Shown here one piece after another: positions 44,878 to 53,344 of a stretch of 64,000 nt of DNA. How positions within the stretch are numbered: position 1 is the stretch's first letter; each line of letters opens with the position of its first letter. Source of the stretch: Rheinheimera tangshanensis. GTDB lineage: Bacteria; Pseudomonadota; Gammaproteobacteria; Enterobacterales; Alteromonadaceae. The stretch covers positions 1-64,000 of the forward strand of contig NZ_BMLH01000009.1 in NCBI RefSeq assembly GCF_014645135.1, written 5' to 3'. The notes under the pieces were generated by a model. It searched no databases. It saw only the letters and a program-made list of their open reading frames with translations, and was not told the origin of the DNA. A program made the translations under genes and the position numbers.

Positions 44878-45393
44878 ATGTTCAGTCCTTTTAGTCTGTT
44901 GCACTGGGATACCAGTCTGGATCCGCAGTTAAAACTACGGATCAGAAGTCCAGTTGACGCATTTAGTCATAACCGTATAGCCAGCAGCGACGCGTTGATA
45001 GCATCAGGACTGCAGGGCGACGGACTTTGGCTTGAATTAAGAGGCACTACCTTATACAGCCCTTTTAGCGGTCAGTTTCATCGGAAAAACCAGACAGGTC
45101 AGCATCTGCTATTTACGCATTCAAGTGGACTTAAACTGGCGCTGGATTTTCCGCTGTATTGCCAGCATAAACATGGTGTAGGTTTTCATTGGCTGGTCAG
45201 CGAACAGGCCAATGTGCAGGCAGGGCAAGCGCTATTGCATTACGATAAGGCGTTACTAAGTCAACCACGCCAGAGCTTTGGCTTATTTTTACGTGTAGTC
45301 CCTCACCCAAAAATTCAGAGTATTCACTGCCGAACAGGTTATCATCAGGCGCTACAAGATGACTTGTTGGCTATTCAATTGGTAAGCGCTTAG
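44878..45393 (+). CDS. EIIA-Glc-like protein with replaced phosphoacceptor histidine
   Basis: 171 residues from the ATG at 44878, the size of E. coli EIIA-Glc (169). The order of motifs is the same: RSPVDAF, GLQGDGLWLEL, LYSPFSGQF, then His76 in GQHLLFT (equivalent of His75), and GVGFHWLVSEQANVQAGQALLHYD at the end. However the position of the phosphorylated His90 (VHFGIDTV) reads LALDFPLY, with Asp90. Phosphotransfer from HPr should be lost, so this may be a regulatory or structural paralogue. No other PTS gene is nearby. It lies 13 bases ahead of yffB. The ribosome site is weak. Confidence 0.75.
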   Translation: MFSPFSLLHWDTSLDPQLKLRIRSPVDAFSHNRIASSDALIASGLQGDGLWLELRGTTLYSPFSGQFHRKNQTGQHLLFTHSSGLKLALDFPLYCQHKHGVGFHWLVSEQANVQAGQALLHYDKALLSQPRQSFGLFLRVVPHPKIQSIHCRTGYHQALQDDLLAIQLVSA

Positions 45394-45406
45394 GATCTAT
45401 AGCTAT

Positions 45407-45760
45407 ATGACCCGCATTTATGGCATCAAAAATTGTGACACTATAAAAAAAGCCCGTAAGTGGCTTGAACAGCAGCAACTGCCTCATCAGTATATTGACT
45501 ATCGTCAGGACGGTATCAGCGCTGAACTCTTAGCAGATTTTATGCAGCAGCTTCAGTGGCAACAATTGCTAAATACCAAAGGCACCACCTACAGAGCCTT
45601 GCCAGATGCAGACAAACAAGACATGACGGCAGAAAAAGCGATGCAACTGATGCTGGCGCAACCTGCCCTTATTAAACGACCTGTGCTGGAGCACAATGGC
45701 AGTTATCACCTTGGTTTTTCAGAACAACAGTATCAGACATTATTTGGAATTTCCGCATGA
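45407..45760 (+). CDS. yffB: ArsC/Spx-family reductase YffB
   Basis: 117 residues with the thioredoxin-like start [18 protein letters not shown] and the KRPVLEHNG cis-proline region. YffB-type proteins are glutathione-dependent thiol reductases rather than true arsenate reductases. It overlaps dapE by four bases (ATGA), and in many gammaproteobacteria this gene precedes dapE. Confidence 0.9.
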   Translation: MTRIYGIKNCDTIKKARKWLEQQQLPHQYIDYRQDGISAELLADFMQQLQWQQLLNTKGTTYRALPDADKQDMTAEKAMQLMLAQPALIKRPVLEHNGSYHLGFSEQQYQTLFGISA

Positions 45761-46890
45761 GCACAGCAGTACTCGACCTGACTAAAGATTTAATCAGCCG
45801 CCAGTCGGTTACCCCTGAAGATGCTGGCTGCCAGCAGTTGATGGCTAAGCGTCTGGAAGCTTTGGGTTTTACTATTGAGTCGATGTTTTTTGAAGATACA
45901 TTAAATTTATGGGCCCGTCGGGGTCAGGGTAAACCTTTGTTTTGTTTTGCCGGTCATACCGATGTGGTGCCGACAGGTCCACTGGAGCAATGGACAAGCC
46001 CACCTTTTGAGCCAGAAATTCGCGATGGCATGCTCTATGGCCGGGGTACTGCCGATATGAAAGGCAGTCTGGCCGCTATGGTCGTCGCCACAGAGCGTTT
46101 TTTAGCGACCAATCCTGAGCTTACTGGCGATATCGCTTTTTTGATTACCAGCGACGAGGAAGGTCCTTTTATTAATGGCACTAAACGTGTGATTGAAGTG
46201 CTGGAAAGCCGTCAGGAAAAAATCAAGTGGTGTTTAGTGGGCGAGCCCTCCAGTACTCAGAGTTTAGGTGATGTGATTAAAAATGGCCGCCGTGGTTCTT
46301 TAACAGGTTATCTGACTGTCAAAGGGGTTCAGGGTCATGTAGCTTACCCACATCTGGTGGACAATCCAATTCACAAGGCTGCACCTGCGCTAGCCGAATT
46401 AGCCAACACCGTCTGGGATCAAGGCAACGCATTTTTCCCTGCTACCAGCTTTCAGATCTCTAATATTCATGCAGGCACTGGCGCTACTAACGTAGTGCCA
46501 GGAGATGTGCAACTGACGTTCAACTTCCGTTACAGTACCGAAGTGACAGCAGAGCAACTGCAACAGCGGGTACTGGCTATTTTAGAAAAACATGGATTGA
46601 ACTACAGCATCGACTGGATCCTCAACGGTCTGCCGTTTCTGACTGACAGTGGAGAACTGGTGGCGGCGGCTGTAAGTGCGGTACAACAGGTTAAAGGTTA
46701 TGCGCCCTCACTGGAAACCACGGGCGGTACATCAGATGGCCGTTTTATTGCTCCGACAGGCGCTCAGGTACTGGAGTTAGGACCTTGCAATGGCACCATT
46801 CATAAAATCAACGAATGCGTAGCCGTGGCGGATTTAGAGCCGTTAGCTGATATGTACCAACATATTTTGCAGCAACTGGTCGCCAAATGA
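45757..46890 (+). CDS. dapE: Succinyl-diaminopimelate desuccinylase
   Basis: Hydrolyses N-succinyl-LL-diaminopimelate in the lysine/meso-DAP pathway. Two-zinc M20 peptidase fold. Metal ligands: His67 and Asp69 in FAGHTDVV, the bridging Asp in [16 protein letters not shown] with the catalytic Glu, and the final histidine in GTIHKINE. The SGTSDGR-like [10 protein letters not shown] loop is intact. 377 residues, full length. Overlaps both neighbours by four bases. Confidence 0.96.
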   Translation: MSTAVLDLTKDLISRQSVTPEDAGCQQLMAKRLEALGFTIESMFFEDTLNLWARRGQGKPLFCFAGHTDVVPTGPLEQWTSPPFEPEIRDGMLYGRGTADMKGSLAAMVVATERFLATNPELTGDIAFLITSDEEGPFINGTKRVIEVLESRQEKIKWCLVGEPSSTQSLGDVIKNGRRGSLTGYLTVKGVQGHVAYPHLVDNPIHKAAPALAELANTVWDQGNAFFPATSFQISNIHAGTGATNVVPGDVQLTFNFRYSTEVTAEQLQQRVLAILEKHGLNYSIDWILNGLPFLTDSGELVAAAVSAVQQVKGYAPSLETTGGTSDGRFIAPTGAQVLELGPCNGTIHKINECVAVADLEPLADMYQHILQQLVAK

Positions 46891-47561
46891 GCTTAGCGAA
46901 GCTACTGACAGGTTTCGATGATTCGGCACTGGAGGAGCTGGAGCAGCGCCATCGCTTACTGCCAGAGGTCAAAGCCGCTTATCAGCGGATGCAGCAGGCC
47001 GCTGCAGGCGATGGAATCGAATTAGCTTTAGTCTCGTCGTATCGCTCTTTTGCCCAGCAGGCCCGGATTTGGACAGCAAAATACACAGGCCAGCGCCCTG
47101 TCTACAACAAAGCGCAACAGCAAATCGATATCAGTCCGTTAGATGGCTTCGCAAAAATTGAGGCGATTTTACTCTATTCTGCTTTGCCCGGTGCCAGCCG
47201 CCATCATTGGGGCACCGATCTGGATGTTTTTGACAAAGCCGCTGTGACAACCGATTATCAGGTGCAGTTACTGGATGCAGAGTATCAACAAGGCGGGCCT
47301 TTTTATGCGTTGGACCAGTGGTTACAGCAACGTGCTGCACGCTTTGGCTTCTTTCGGCCTTATCAACGTGATCAAGGTGGGGTGGCAAAAGAAGCCTGGC
47401 ATTTAAGTTACCGTCCTTTAGCGGAACACTACTTAAACAACTTTGACGAGATTATGCTGACTGATGCGATAGCTCAAAGTGAATTACCGGATAAAGCGCT
47501 GCTGCTTGAGTATATACCACTGATTTATCAGCGTTATGTATGCAATATTTGTAAGGAGTAA
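46887..47561 (+). CDS. M15 family D-alanyl-D-alanine carboxypeptidase (VanY type)
   Basis: 224 residues. The zinc motif is split as usual: [13 protein letters not shown] and EAWHLSYRP, with [15 protein letters not shown] before it. It trims D-Ala from peptidoglycan stem peptides. No signal peptide is evident, unusual for a periplasmic enzyme. Overlaps dapE by four bases, so it is translated with a cell-wall precursor enzyme. Confidence 0.88.
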   Translation: MSLAKLLTGFDDSALEELEQRHRLLPEVKAAYQRMQQAAAGDGIELALVSSYRSFAQQARIWTAKYTGQRPVYNKAQQQIDISPLDGFAKIEAILLYSALPGASRHHWGTDLDVFDKAAVTTDYQVQLLDAEYQQGGPFYALDQWLQQRAARFGFFRPYQRDQGGVAKEAWHLSYRPLAEHYLNNFDEIMLTDAIAQSELPDKALLLEYIPLIYQRYVCNICKE

Positions 47562-47564
47562 AAA

Positions 47565-47828
47565 ATGACGATGACGCTTTGGTGGACTCTTCTGATTATT
47601 TTCGGCCTTGTACTGGCAAATTTGTGGCTGATACGCCGCAATAAAAAACTTCAGCAGGAAAAACCTAAAAGAGAAATCCGACAGAAAAAAACCGCTGAAG
47701 GTGGTGTGACCGGAACTATAGTGGCAGGCAGCGGCACGGATGGCAGCCGGATAAAACAAGTGGACACCGACCACCACCACAGTTCATCGGAGGGTGGCTC
47801 TGATAGCGGTGGCAGTGGCGGCGACTAA
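47565..47828 (+). CDS. Small single-pass membrane protein, hypothetical
   Basis: 87 residues: one helix (LWWTLLIIFGLVLANLWLI), a basic stretch, then a hydrophilic tail rich in Gly, Ser, Asp and His (HHHSSSEGG..). A good ribosome site (AAGGAG) precedes the ATG and it follows the M15 peptidase gene after three bases. No family recognised with certainty. Confidence 0.65.
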   Translation: MTMTLWWTLLIIFGLVLANLWLIRRNKKLQQEKPKREIRQKKTAEGGVTGTIVAGSGTDGSRIKQVDTDHHHSSSEGGSDSGGSGGD

Positions 47829-47831
47829 GGC

Positions 47832-48866
47832 TTAACTTTTGTGATCAAAGCTGGAAAAGCCTTTTAAGAAACGTTGCAACTGATCCTTTAAGTTCGGCGG
47901 TACGCCCTGGATAATCAGCAGATCTTTGTCCATGTCGTAGCGGATACGTTCGCCCAAATGCTTTTGTTCAAAGCTGATACTGACCCCACCACCGGCGCCT
48001 GAAAACTTCACCAAAGTTTTTAACTCTTTGACATCCACAGGGAACTGCTCCGGAACTGCAATATTCTGCTCTGCACAATAGTCAGTAAAAGCCCGGGCGT
48101 CGCTGCTGTCGATAGTGGCTGAAAGTTCCTGTAAGTGTACATCTAGGCCTTGTTTGCTTTGCTCTTCGCAGTACTCATAGACTTGCTTGCGCACTGCAGA
48201 CTTTTCGCTGGCATCATAATCAGAGGCTGACAAATACTCTTCAACAGAAGCCAGTACCACTTTGCTTTGCTCTTTCGCAATCACTCCTTCGGCACAGCCT
48301 AAGAAATCGAGGAAAAAATCGGCGACTTTGCGACCTGCCCGGCCACGAATAAAAGAAATATATTTGTTTTGCTCCGGGCTGGTTTGATATTCCGTTAAAT
48401 CGATACGGGCAGCCAGTTGCATTCGGGCAATGTCCAGATGCTGATCGGTAGAAAGTAATAAGTCTGGTGTCACACTAAAGTGATCTTTGCTGCCCAATAA
48501 AGTCACCAGCACGTACTCTGTTGCCAGATAACGGTAATGACAGAGCATAAAATAGCCGGTTTCCTGAATTTGATGCTGCACCAGTTGCACCACCAGCTGA
48601 CTGGTGGCTTGTTCCGCCAGTTGCAAAAAACTGCGATCCTGTGCTTGCCACTGCGCTAGAGGTAATGCCATTCTGTCCTGTAAATCATCAGAAAAAGTGG
48701 CATAACCTTTGGCAGGTTTGCCGTTGTAGGCCAGGTGCAATTGTTCAATTAAATGCGCTACCGATTGAGAAACCGGTACCAACTCCTGACGAAACTGCGC
48801 CTGCAACTGCTCACTTTCCGTACTTTCGATAAAATTTATTGCCAGATGCAACACATCAACGGACAT
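47832..48866 (-). CDS. yejK: Nucleoid-associated protein YejK
   Basis: 344 residues of the NdpA/YejK family. Landmarks: HLAINFIE near the start, FIRGRAGRKVADFFLDFLGCAEG, the DARAFTDYCAEQ stretch and the SISFEQKHLG.RIRYD C-terminal block. Binds nucleoid DNA; role loosely defined. Divergent from yejL, as in E. coli. Confidence 0.94.
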   Translation of the reverse strand: MSVDVLHLAINFIESTESEQLQAQFRQELVPVSQSVAHLIEQLHLAYNGKPAKGYATFSDDLQDRMALPLAQWQAQDRSFLQLAEQATSQLVVQLVQHQIQETGYFMLCHYRYLATEYVLVTLLGSKDHFSVTPDLLLSTDQHLDIARMQLAARIDLTEYQTSPEQNKYISFIRGRAGRKVADFFLDFLGCAEGVIAKEQSKVVLASVEEYLSASDYDASEKSAVRKQVYEYCEEQSKQGLDVHLQELSATIDSSDARAFTDYCAEQNIAVPEQFPVDVKELKTLVKFSGAGGGVSISFEQKHLGERIRYDMDKDLLIIQGVPPNLKDQLQRFLKGFSSFDHKS

Positions 48867-48937
48867 ATATTTTCCTGTTCTGAGCTAATTCTGCTAGTAT
48901 TCCCCGCTGTTCCATTTTATTTCGAGCAGAGACCTTC

Positions 48938-49162
48938 ATGCCTATTGTATCAAAGTATTCGACCGACCAAATTGAAAAGATCGTCAACACTCTGCTGGAG
49001 CAGTTACGCGACGAAAAAGCGACCACAGAGCTGAGCCTGATGTGTTTAGGCAATACCATCAGTCATATCATTAATACCAGTGTGCCCGCTGCACAACGTC
49101 TGGATGTTGCGACCCAGTTTGGTCAGGCGTTAAAAGACGCCGTTAACAGCAAGAAACAATAA
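48938..49162 (+). CDS. yejL: UPF0352 protein YejL
   Basis: 74 residues. SKYSTDQIEKIVNTLLEQLRDEKATTELSLMCLGN and INTSVPAAQRLDVATQF match the family throughout. Function unknown. Followed after four bases by yejM. Confidence 0.93.
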   Translation: MPIVSKYSTDQIEKIVNTLLEQLRDEKATTELSLMCLGNTISHIINTSVPAAQRLDVATQFGQALKDAVNSKKQ

Positions 49163-49166
49163 CTTT

Positions 49167-50675
49167 ATGGTGCTGGAACAAAACCTGTCATTGGTCAACA
49201 AAGTAAACCGCCTGCTGAATTGGGGTCATTGGTTTACTTTTTTTAATATCCTGCTGGCGCTGGTGATCACAGCAGCCTACTGGTGGGCTGAACCCGCGCC
49301 ACAAAGCTTTGCAGGCTGGGTGTATCTGTTGACCAATTGGCTGGGTCATACCGCCTTTTTATGTTTTTTATTTTTTATTCTGACCATATTTCCTGTCACG
49401 CTGATTTTTCCATACCAACGTCATGTGCGAGGAATAGCCGCCGTTTTAGCTACCTTTGGTCTGGTCGTGCTGATCTTTGATGCCTACGTTTACCAGGCGC
49501 TTGGTTACCATATTGGCAGTGCATCCAGTGAGCAGACTATTGATTTACTGCGCCAACAAGTAGTAACCAACCTGCGCAATTTTATTTTGATCACCTCTGT
49601 AGTGGCGGCCTTACTGCTGGTCATCGAGTTGGTATTGAGTAACTTTTGCTGGAAGAAAGTGCCACGACTTCAGGCTTCAGGCGTCGGCCAGCCCGCACTT
49701 TATTTGTTTTTAGGCTGCTTTGTCGCCAGCCATACTCTGCATATCTGGGCCGATGCACAGCTGGAGCTGGATGTGCTCAAACAAGACAATGTATTACCTT
49801 TTACTTATCCTGCAACAGCCAATACCTTTTTGGCCAAGTACAATGTACTGGATTTATCCCGATTAAAAGAAAGCAAAGCTGAGCAGTTACAACGCCCCAC
49901 CAACTGGCGTGAACCTGAAGCTCTGCAATGTGTCAGTCAACAATCACAACCTGTCACTGTATTGATTTTATCGGCCTTATCTGCAGCTGATGTCGCACTT
50001 TTGGAGCAGAAACAATTTAAAGCGCACCAGCAACACTTTGCCCCGGTAGAGACTCAAAGTGCATTACTGAATTTAGTCTATGGCAGTATGCAGCTTAATA
50101 AAGACATGATCGGCGTCTTGCAACAGGCACCAGCCTGGATGGATCAGCTCCCTGCTGGCAACTTTAGTATCAGTGCCAGTGATGCTGAGTTTCAAAAACT
50201 ACTGCCCTGGTTATCTTTAACGGAAAACTCGGCGGCGAGGGTAAAAGTAAAATTCAGTCGTGATCTTGCAGCAGAATTTGCCCTGTTGGATGCAAAACAA
50301 AATACAGTAGTGCTGACCACACAAGCAGCAGAATCTCAGTTTGATTTGGCTCCAGCTCAGCTCTACAGTAACTGGCCTGAGTTAAATAGAATAATATCCA
50401 ATACAGTCACCCAACATCTGGATCTGATCCCCACGCTGTTGGCTCAACTTGGCTGTCATAGTAACTGGCCTGGTGATAACTGGTTTAAGCCTTCGGTTTA
50501 TCCAAAGCTGAATTTATTACCTCACCAGATGGTGAGTTTTAAAAAAGATAAGATGATCCTGGTTCGTGATGATGGCAGTTATGGAGTCTGGTCAGCTGGT
50601 ACCTTAGTACCGCTGAACGAGAAGCTGGATATTCCGCAACTGACCGATGCATTAAAACGAGTGCAACAGCAGTAA
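49167..50675 (+). CDS. yejM: Shortened YejM/PbgA (LapC)-like inner-membrane protein
   Basis: 502 residues versus about 586 in E. coli. Five N-terminal membrane helices (DUF3413: NWGHWFTFFNILLALVI, LFFILTIFPVTLIFPYQRH, YHIGSASSEQTIDLL) are intact. The periplasmic part is a degenerate alkaline-phosphatase/sulfatase-like fold: PVTVLILSALSAADV replaces the usual VLLITVDGLNY and no catalytic Thr/Ser or metal cluster is visible. The E. coli protein is a non-enzymatic sensor that controls LpxC turnover through LapB. Here the periplasmic domain is about 80 residues shorter. Confidence 0.85.
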   Translation: MVLEQNLSLVNKVNRLLNWGHWFTFFNILLALVITAAYWWAEPAPQSFAGWVYLLTNWLGHTAFLCFLFFILTIFPVTLIFPYQRHVRGIAAVLATFGLVVLIFDAYVYQALGYHIGSASSEQTIDLLRQQVVTNLRNFILITSVVAALLLVIELVLSNFCWKKVPRLQASGVGQPALYLFLGCFVASHTLHIWADAQLELDVLKQDNVLPFTYPATANTFLAKYNVLDLSRLKESKAEQLQRPTNWREPEALQCVSQQSQPVTVLILSALSAADVALLEQKQFKAHQQHFAPVETQSALLNLVYGSMQLNKDMIGVLQQAPAWMDQLPAGNFSISASDAEFQKLLPWLSLTENSAARVKVKFSRDLAAEFALLDAKQNTVVLTTQAAESQFDLAPAQLYSNWPELNRIISNTVTQHLDLIPTLLAQLGCHSNWPGDNWFKPSVYPKLNLLPHQMVSFKKDKMILVRDDGSYGVWSAGTLVPLNEKLDIPQLTDALKRVQQQ

Positions 50676-50687
50676 GCTGAATTTGTT

Positions 50688-50715
50688 AAAAAAACCACCG
50701 CAAGGTGGTTTTTTT
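50688..50715. terminator. Bidirectional terminator
   Basis: AAAAAAACCACC / GGTGGTTTTTTT with loop GCAA, between the convergent yejM and the 99-residue hypothetical gene. Confidence 0.92.
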
Positions 50716-50722
50716 ATTGTCG

Positions 50723-51022
50723 CTATTGCACACTTTTTGGCGTCTTGATTAACCGGTCTCGCTTCCCCTGCAATTCCAGTTCAGCAAGATGAAACAAGTT
50801 AGTAAAAACCAACGGCGGAGCTTCACGCTGAAAGGTTTCCACAAAAGCAATTGCAGCCTCGGCAATCAATTGATTAACTTTTTGATCATACACAGAATAG
50901 CCATCGTAACTATAGGGTTCTTCCAGTTGCGCCAACTGATGCTGCTTTTGTTGACGCATAAACCAGTTCAACAAAAACTCATACTCTTTGACATCCAAGA
51001 GTTCCCGACAATCTAACCCCAT
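50723..51022 (-). CDS. Hypothetical soluble protein
   Basis: 99 residues, helical and acidic (KEYEFLLNWFMRQQKQHQLAQ, VNQLIAEAAIAFVETFQ). No family recognised. The ATG shares a base with the stop of the DCC-protein gene (TGATG) and has AGGAG eight bases upstream, so it is translationally coupled to it. The frame extends to 51049. Confidence 0.7.
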   Translation of the reverse strand: MGLDCRELLDVKEYEFLLNWFMRQQKQHQLAQLEEPYSYDGYSVYDQKVNQLIAEAAIAFVETFQREAPPLVFTNLFHLAELELQGKRDRLIKTPKSVQ

Positions 51023-51390
51023 CAGGGTTTCTCCTTTGGTTGAGCCCACTGCTGCAAACGCGGTCGTATTTTCAAAAAAAAGCTATACAGCCTGTCAGCA
51101 CACCAGGTGACGGGCGGTACTCTAAGTAAGAGTCCAAGCATACGCCAATAGGCAAATTGCGACCAAAGCATAGCAAAAGCGGCAGCGCCTTTGTAATAGA
51201 TTTGACCGTTGACCCGCACGTGCATACGCGCAAGTGCGCTGCATCTGTCCAGCTCCGGTGGCAGAGCTGCATTTAAATCCGTTAGATCCAGCCAGATAAT
51301 AGGAACCCTACTTTTGAGTGCACGAAAGTAGTTAATCTCGCGCCGACACAAGGGGCAACCACCATCATAAAAAACTTCCAGTGAATTCAT
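51022..51390 (-). CDS. DUF393 thiol-disulfide oxidoreductase (DCC family)
   Basis: 122 residues. The DCC signature is complete: FYDGGCPLCRREINYFRAL, with the redox CPLC. LDLTDLNAALPPEL and GAAAFAMLWSQFAYWRMLG follow the family layout. The ATG at 51390 follows AGGAG. First gene of a two-gene leftward unit. Confidence 0.9.
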   Translation of the reverse strand: MNSLEVFYDGGCPLCRREINYFRALKSRVPIIWLDLTDLNAALPPELDRCSALARMHVRVNGQIYYKGAAAFAMLWSQFAYWRMLGLLLRVPPVTWCADRLYSFFLKIRPRLQQWAQPKEKP

Positions 51391-51541
51391 TTTATGCTCC
51401 TGTTCTCTCATATAGTACGGTTGCACAGAACTTCAGGATCGGTTGTGCATAAAAAACGATAGCGGCGATTGGATTAATTCGTTTTCGACCCAGAGTATGA
51501 CCGGCTAAGCTCATTAAAAATTCTGCCCCCGGAGCTTTACC

Positions 51542-51742
51542 ATGCTAAAAACTATGACGTTTGCCCTATTACATTTTACCGTCGCTTTTAGCGTCACTTA
51601 TCTGCTCACTGGTGATTTGCTGGTCGGTGGTTTAGTGGCAACCATAGAACCCGCAATCAATACCATCGCTTACTTTTTTCATGAGAAAGCCTGGAGCCGT
51701 ATCGCATTGCGTCAGAAACAGCATCATCAACTGCAAGCTTGA
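51542..51742 (+). CDS. DUF2061 membrane protein
   Basis: 66 residues with two hydrophobic helices: TFALLHFTVAFSVTYLLTGDLLVGGLVATIEPAINTIAYFFHEKAW is the whole family profile. Function unknown. Ribosome site GGAG at nine bases. Confidence 0.88.
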   Translation: MLKTMTFALLHFTVAFSVTYLLTGDLLVGGLVATIEPAINTIAYFFHEKAWSRIALRQKQHHQLQA

Positions 51743-51818
51743 GTGCATTCACACAAGCTGCATTATTCCATCGAACAAGGTACACTAGCGCCCTTTTGAT
51801 TTGTACTGCGGATTTGTT

Positions 51819-52385
51819 ATGGCCTTAAAGGCAACCATTTATAAAGCAAGCCTGGCTGTGGCAGATATGTCGCGCCATCATTATCAGGACTATCAGCTGA
51901 CGCTTGCCCAGCATCCTTCTGAGACCACAGAGCGTATGATGTTACGTCTGCTGGCTTTTGCTTTGTGTGCCGATGAGAATTTAACCTTTGGTAAAGGTAT
52001 TTCAGATGACGATGAAGCGGCCTTATATCGTCAAAATCTGACAGGCGATTATCAGCTCTGGATTGAACTGGGGTTACCCGAAGAAAAACGTTTACGTCGT
52101 GCCAGCCATAAAACAGAGCAGCTGTTACTACTGGCTTATGGTGGGACTGCAGTCGATAAATGGTACAGCTCGGAGCAAAAAGCGCTGAGTCAGTTAAAAA
52201 ATCTGACAATAGTGGCGGTTTCGCCGGCGGACACCGCAGAGCTGGCTAAATTATGCGACCGTACTATGCAATTACAATGCACTATTAATGAAGGCCAGAT
52301 CTGGTTTGGCAACGCAGCCCAGAGCGTACAGGTCCAACTAGAGTTTATTCAACAGTCAAACCCAGCTCTGCTGGCCACGGAGTAA
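51819..52385 (+). CDS. yaeQ: YaeQ family protein
   Basis: 188 residues. MALKATIYKASLAVADMSRHHYQ, HPSETTERMMLRLLAFALCA, KGISDDDEAALYRQNLTGDYQLWIELGLPEEKRLRRASH match the PD-(D/E)XK-related YaeQ fold. Cytosolic; function poorly defined. The start at 51819 is preferred over the TTG at 51801. The cvfB-like gene follows after four bases. Confidence 0.92.
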   Translation: MALKATIYKASLAVADMSRHHYQDYQLTLAQHPSETTERMMLRLLAFALCADENLTFGKGISDDDEAALYRQNLTGDYQLWIELGLPEEKRLRRASHKTEQLLLLAYGGTAVDKWYSSEQKALSQLKNLTIVAVSPADTAELAKLCDRTMQLQCTINEGQIWFGNAAQSVQVQLEFIQQSNPALLATE

Positions 52386-52389
52386 TCAC

Positions 52390-53238
52390 ATGACCCAACT
52401 CGCTTTAGGCAAACTAAATAAACTGGCGGTAAAAAAACAGGTCGAATTTGGTGTGTACCTCGATGGCTTAAGCTGGGGTGATATCTTATTGCCTAAACGT
52501 TATGTACCTTCAGGCGCAGAAGTCGGCACTGTACTCGAAGTATTTTTGTATCTGGACTCTGAAGATCAGCTGATCGCCACTACAGAGAAACCTTATGTGA
52601 TGGTCGGACAAGTAGCACAACTTAAAGCTGTGGCAGTCACTAAGGTGGGGGCTTTTTTAAATTGGGGTCTGAAAAAAGATTTACTGGTGCCTTTTAGCGA
52701 ACAACAAATCCCGATGCAACTGGATAAATATTATCTGGTGTACTGCTATGTCGATACAAGTAACCGTATCGTCGCCTCAGCTAAGCTGGACAGATACATA
52801 GGCAAAGACACGCCAGACTACCAACCAGGCGATGAAGTACAGTTTTATGTCGCCTCACAAACCGATCTGGGCTACAAAGTAGTGGTCGATCATCAGCACT
52901 GGGGCTTATTGTATAAAAATCAGGTCTTTAAACCACTGCGTATCGGTTACAAAGGCACAGCCTATGTGCAGAAAGTGCGGGACGATTTACGTATAGATTT
53001 ACTGCTGGATAAACCTGGTTATGAAAAAACTCAGGCTTTTACCGATGTGATTTTAGAGCGCTTAAAACACAAAGGTGGCAGCTTGCCGATATCAGATAAA
53101 AGCACGCCGGAACAAATTTACGGTGAGTTTGGTGTCAGCAAAAAAATGTTCAAACAAGCGATTGGCGCTTTGTACAAAGCGGGAAAAATAGTCATCGAAG
53201 CAGAAGCAATTCGCTTAACCCAAACACAAAGTAATTGA
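52390..53238 (+). CDS. CvfB/YitL-type S1 RNA-binding protein
   Basis: 282 residues of tandem S1-like OB domains: GDILLPKRYVPSGAEVGTVLEVFLYLDSEDQLIATT, then KVGAFLNWGLKKDLLVPFSEQ. A C-terminal winged-helix segment follows (TPEQIYGEFGVSKKMFKQAIGALYKAGKI). CvfB proteins are conserved RNA-binding regulators. Co-directional with yaeQ, four bases apart. Confidence 0.88.
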   Translation: MTQLALGKLNKLAVKKQVEFGVYLDGLSWGDILLPKRYVPSGAEVGTVLEVFLYLDSEDQLIATTEKPYVMVGQVAQLKAVAVTKVGAFLNWGLKKDLLVPFSEQQIPMQLDKYYLVYCYVDTSNRIVASAKLDRYIGKDTPDYQPGDEVQFYVASQTDLGYKVVVDHQHWGLLYKNQVFKPLRIGYKGTAYVQKVRDDLRIDLLLDKPGYEKTQAFTDVILERLKHKGGSLPISDKSTPEQIYGEFGVSKKMFKQAIGALYKAGKIVIEAEAIRLTQTQSN

Positions 53239-53331
53239 AGTTGCAGCTAGGCGGCAAGTGAGCGAGACCCCAGGAGCATAGTTGTCCTATGTGACTGGGG
53301 CGAGTAGCGCAGCCAACAACGCTGCAGCTTT
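53237..53331. repeat. Imperfect palindromic intergenic repeat
   Basis: Core CCCCAGGAGCATAG pairs with CTATGTGACTGGGG with two mismatches around TTGTC, and the outer ends AGTTGCAGC / GCTGCAGCT also pair. I recall similar CCCCAG..CATAG elements in Rheinheimera and Shewanella intergenic regions. It sits between convergent cvfB and the GAF-GGDEF-EAL gene and may act as a terminator for both. Confidence 0.7.
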
Positions 53332-53344
53332 AAGTACGAAGTGT

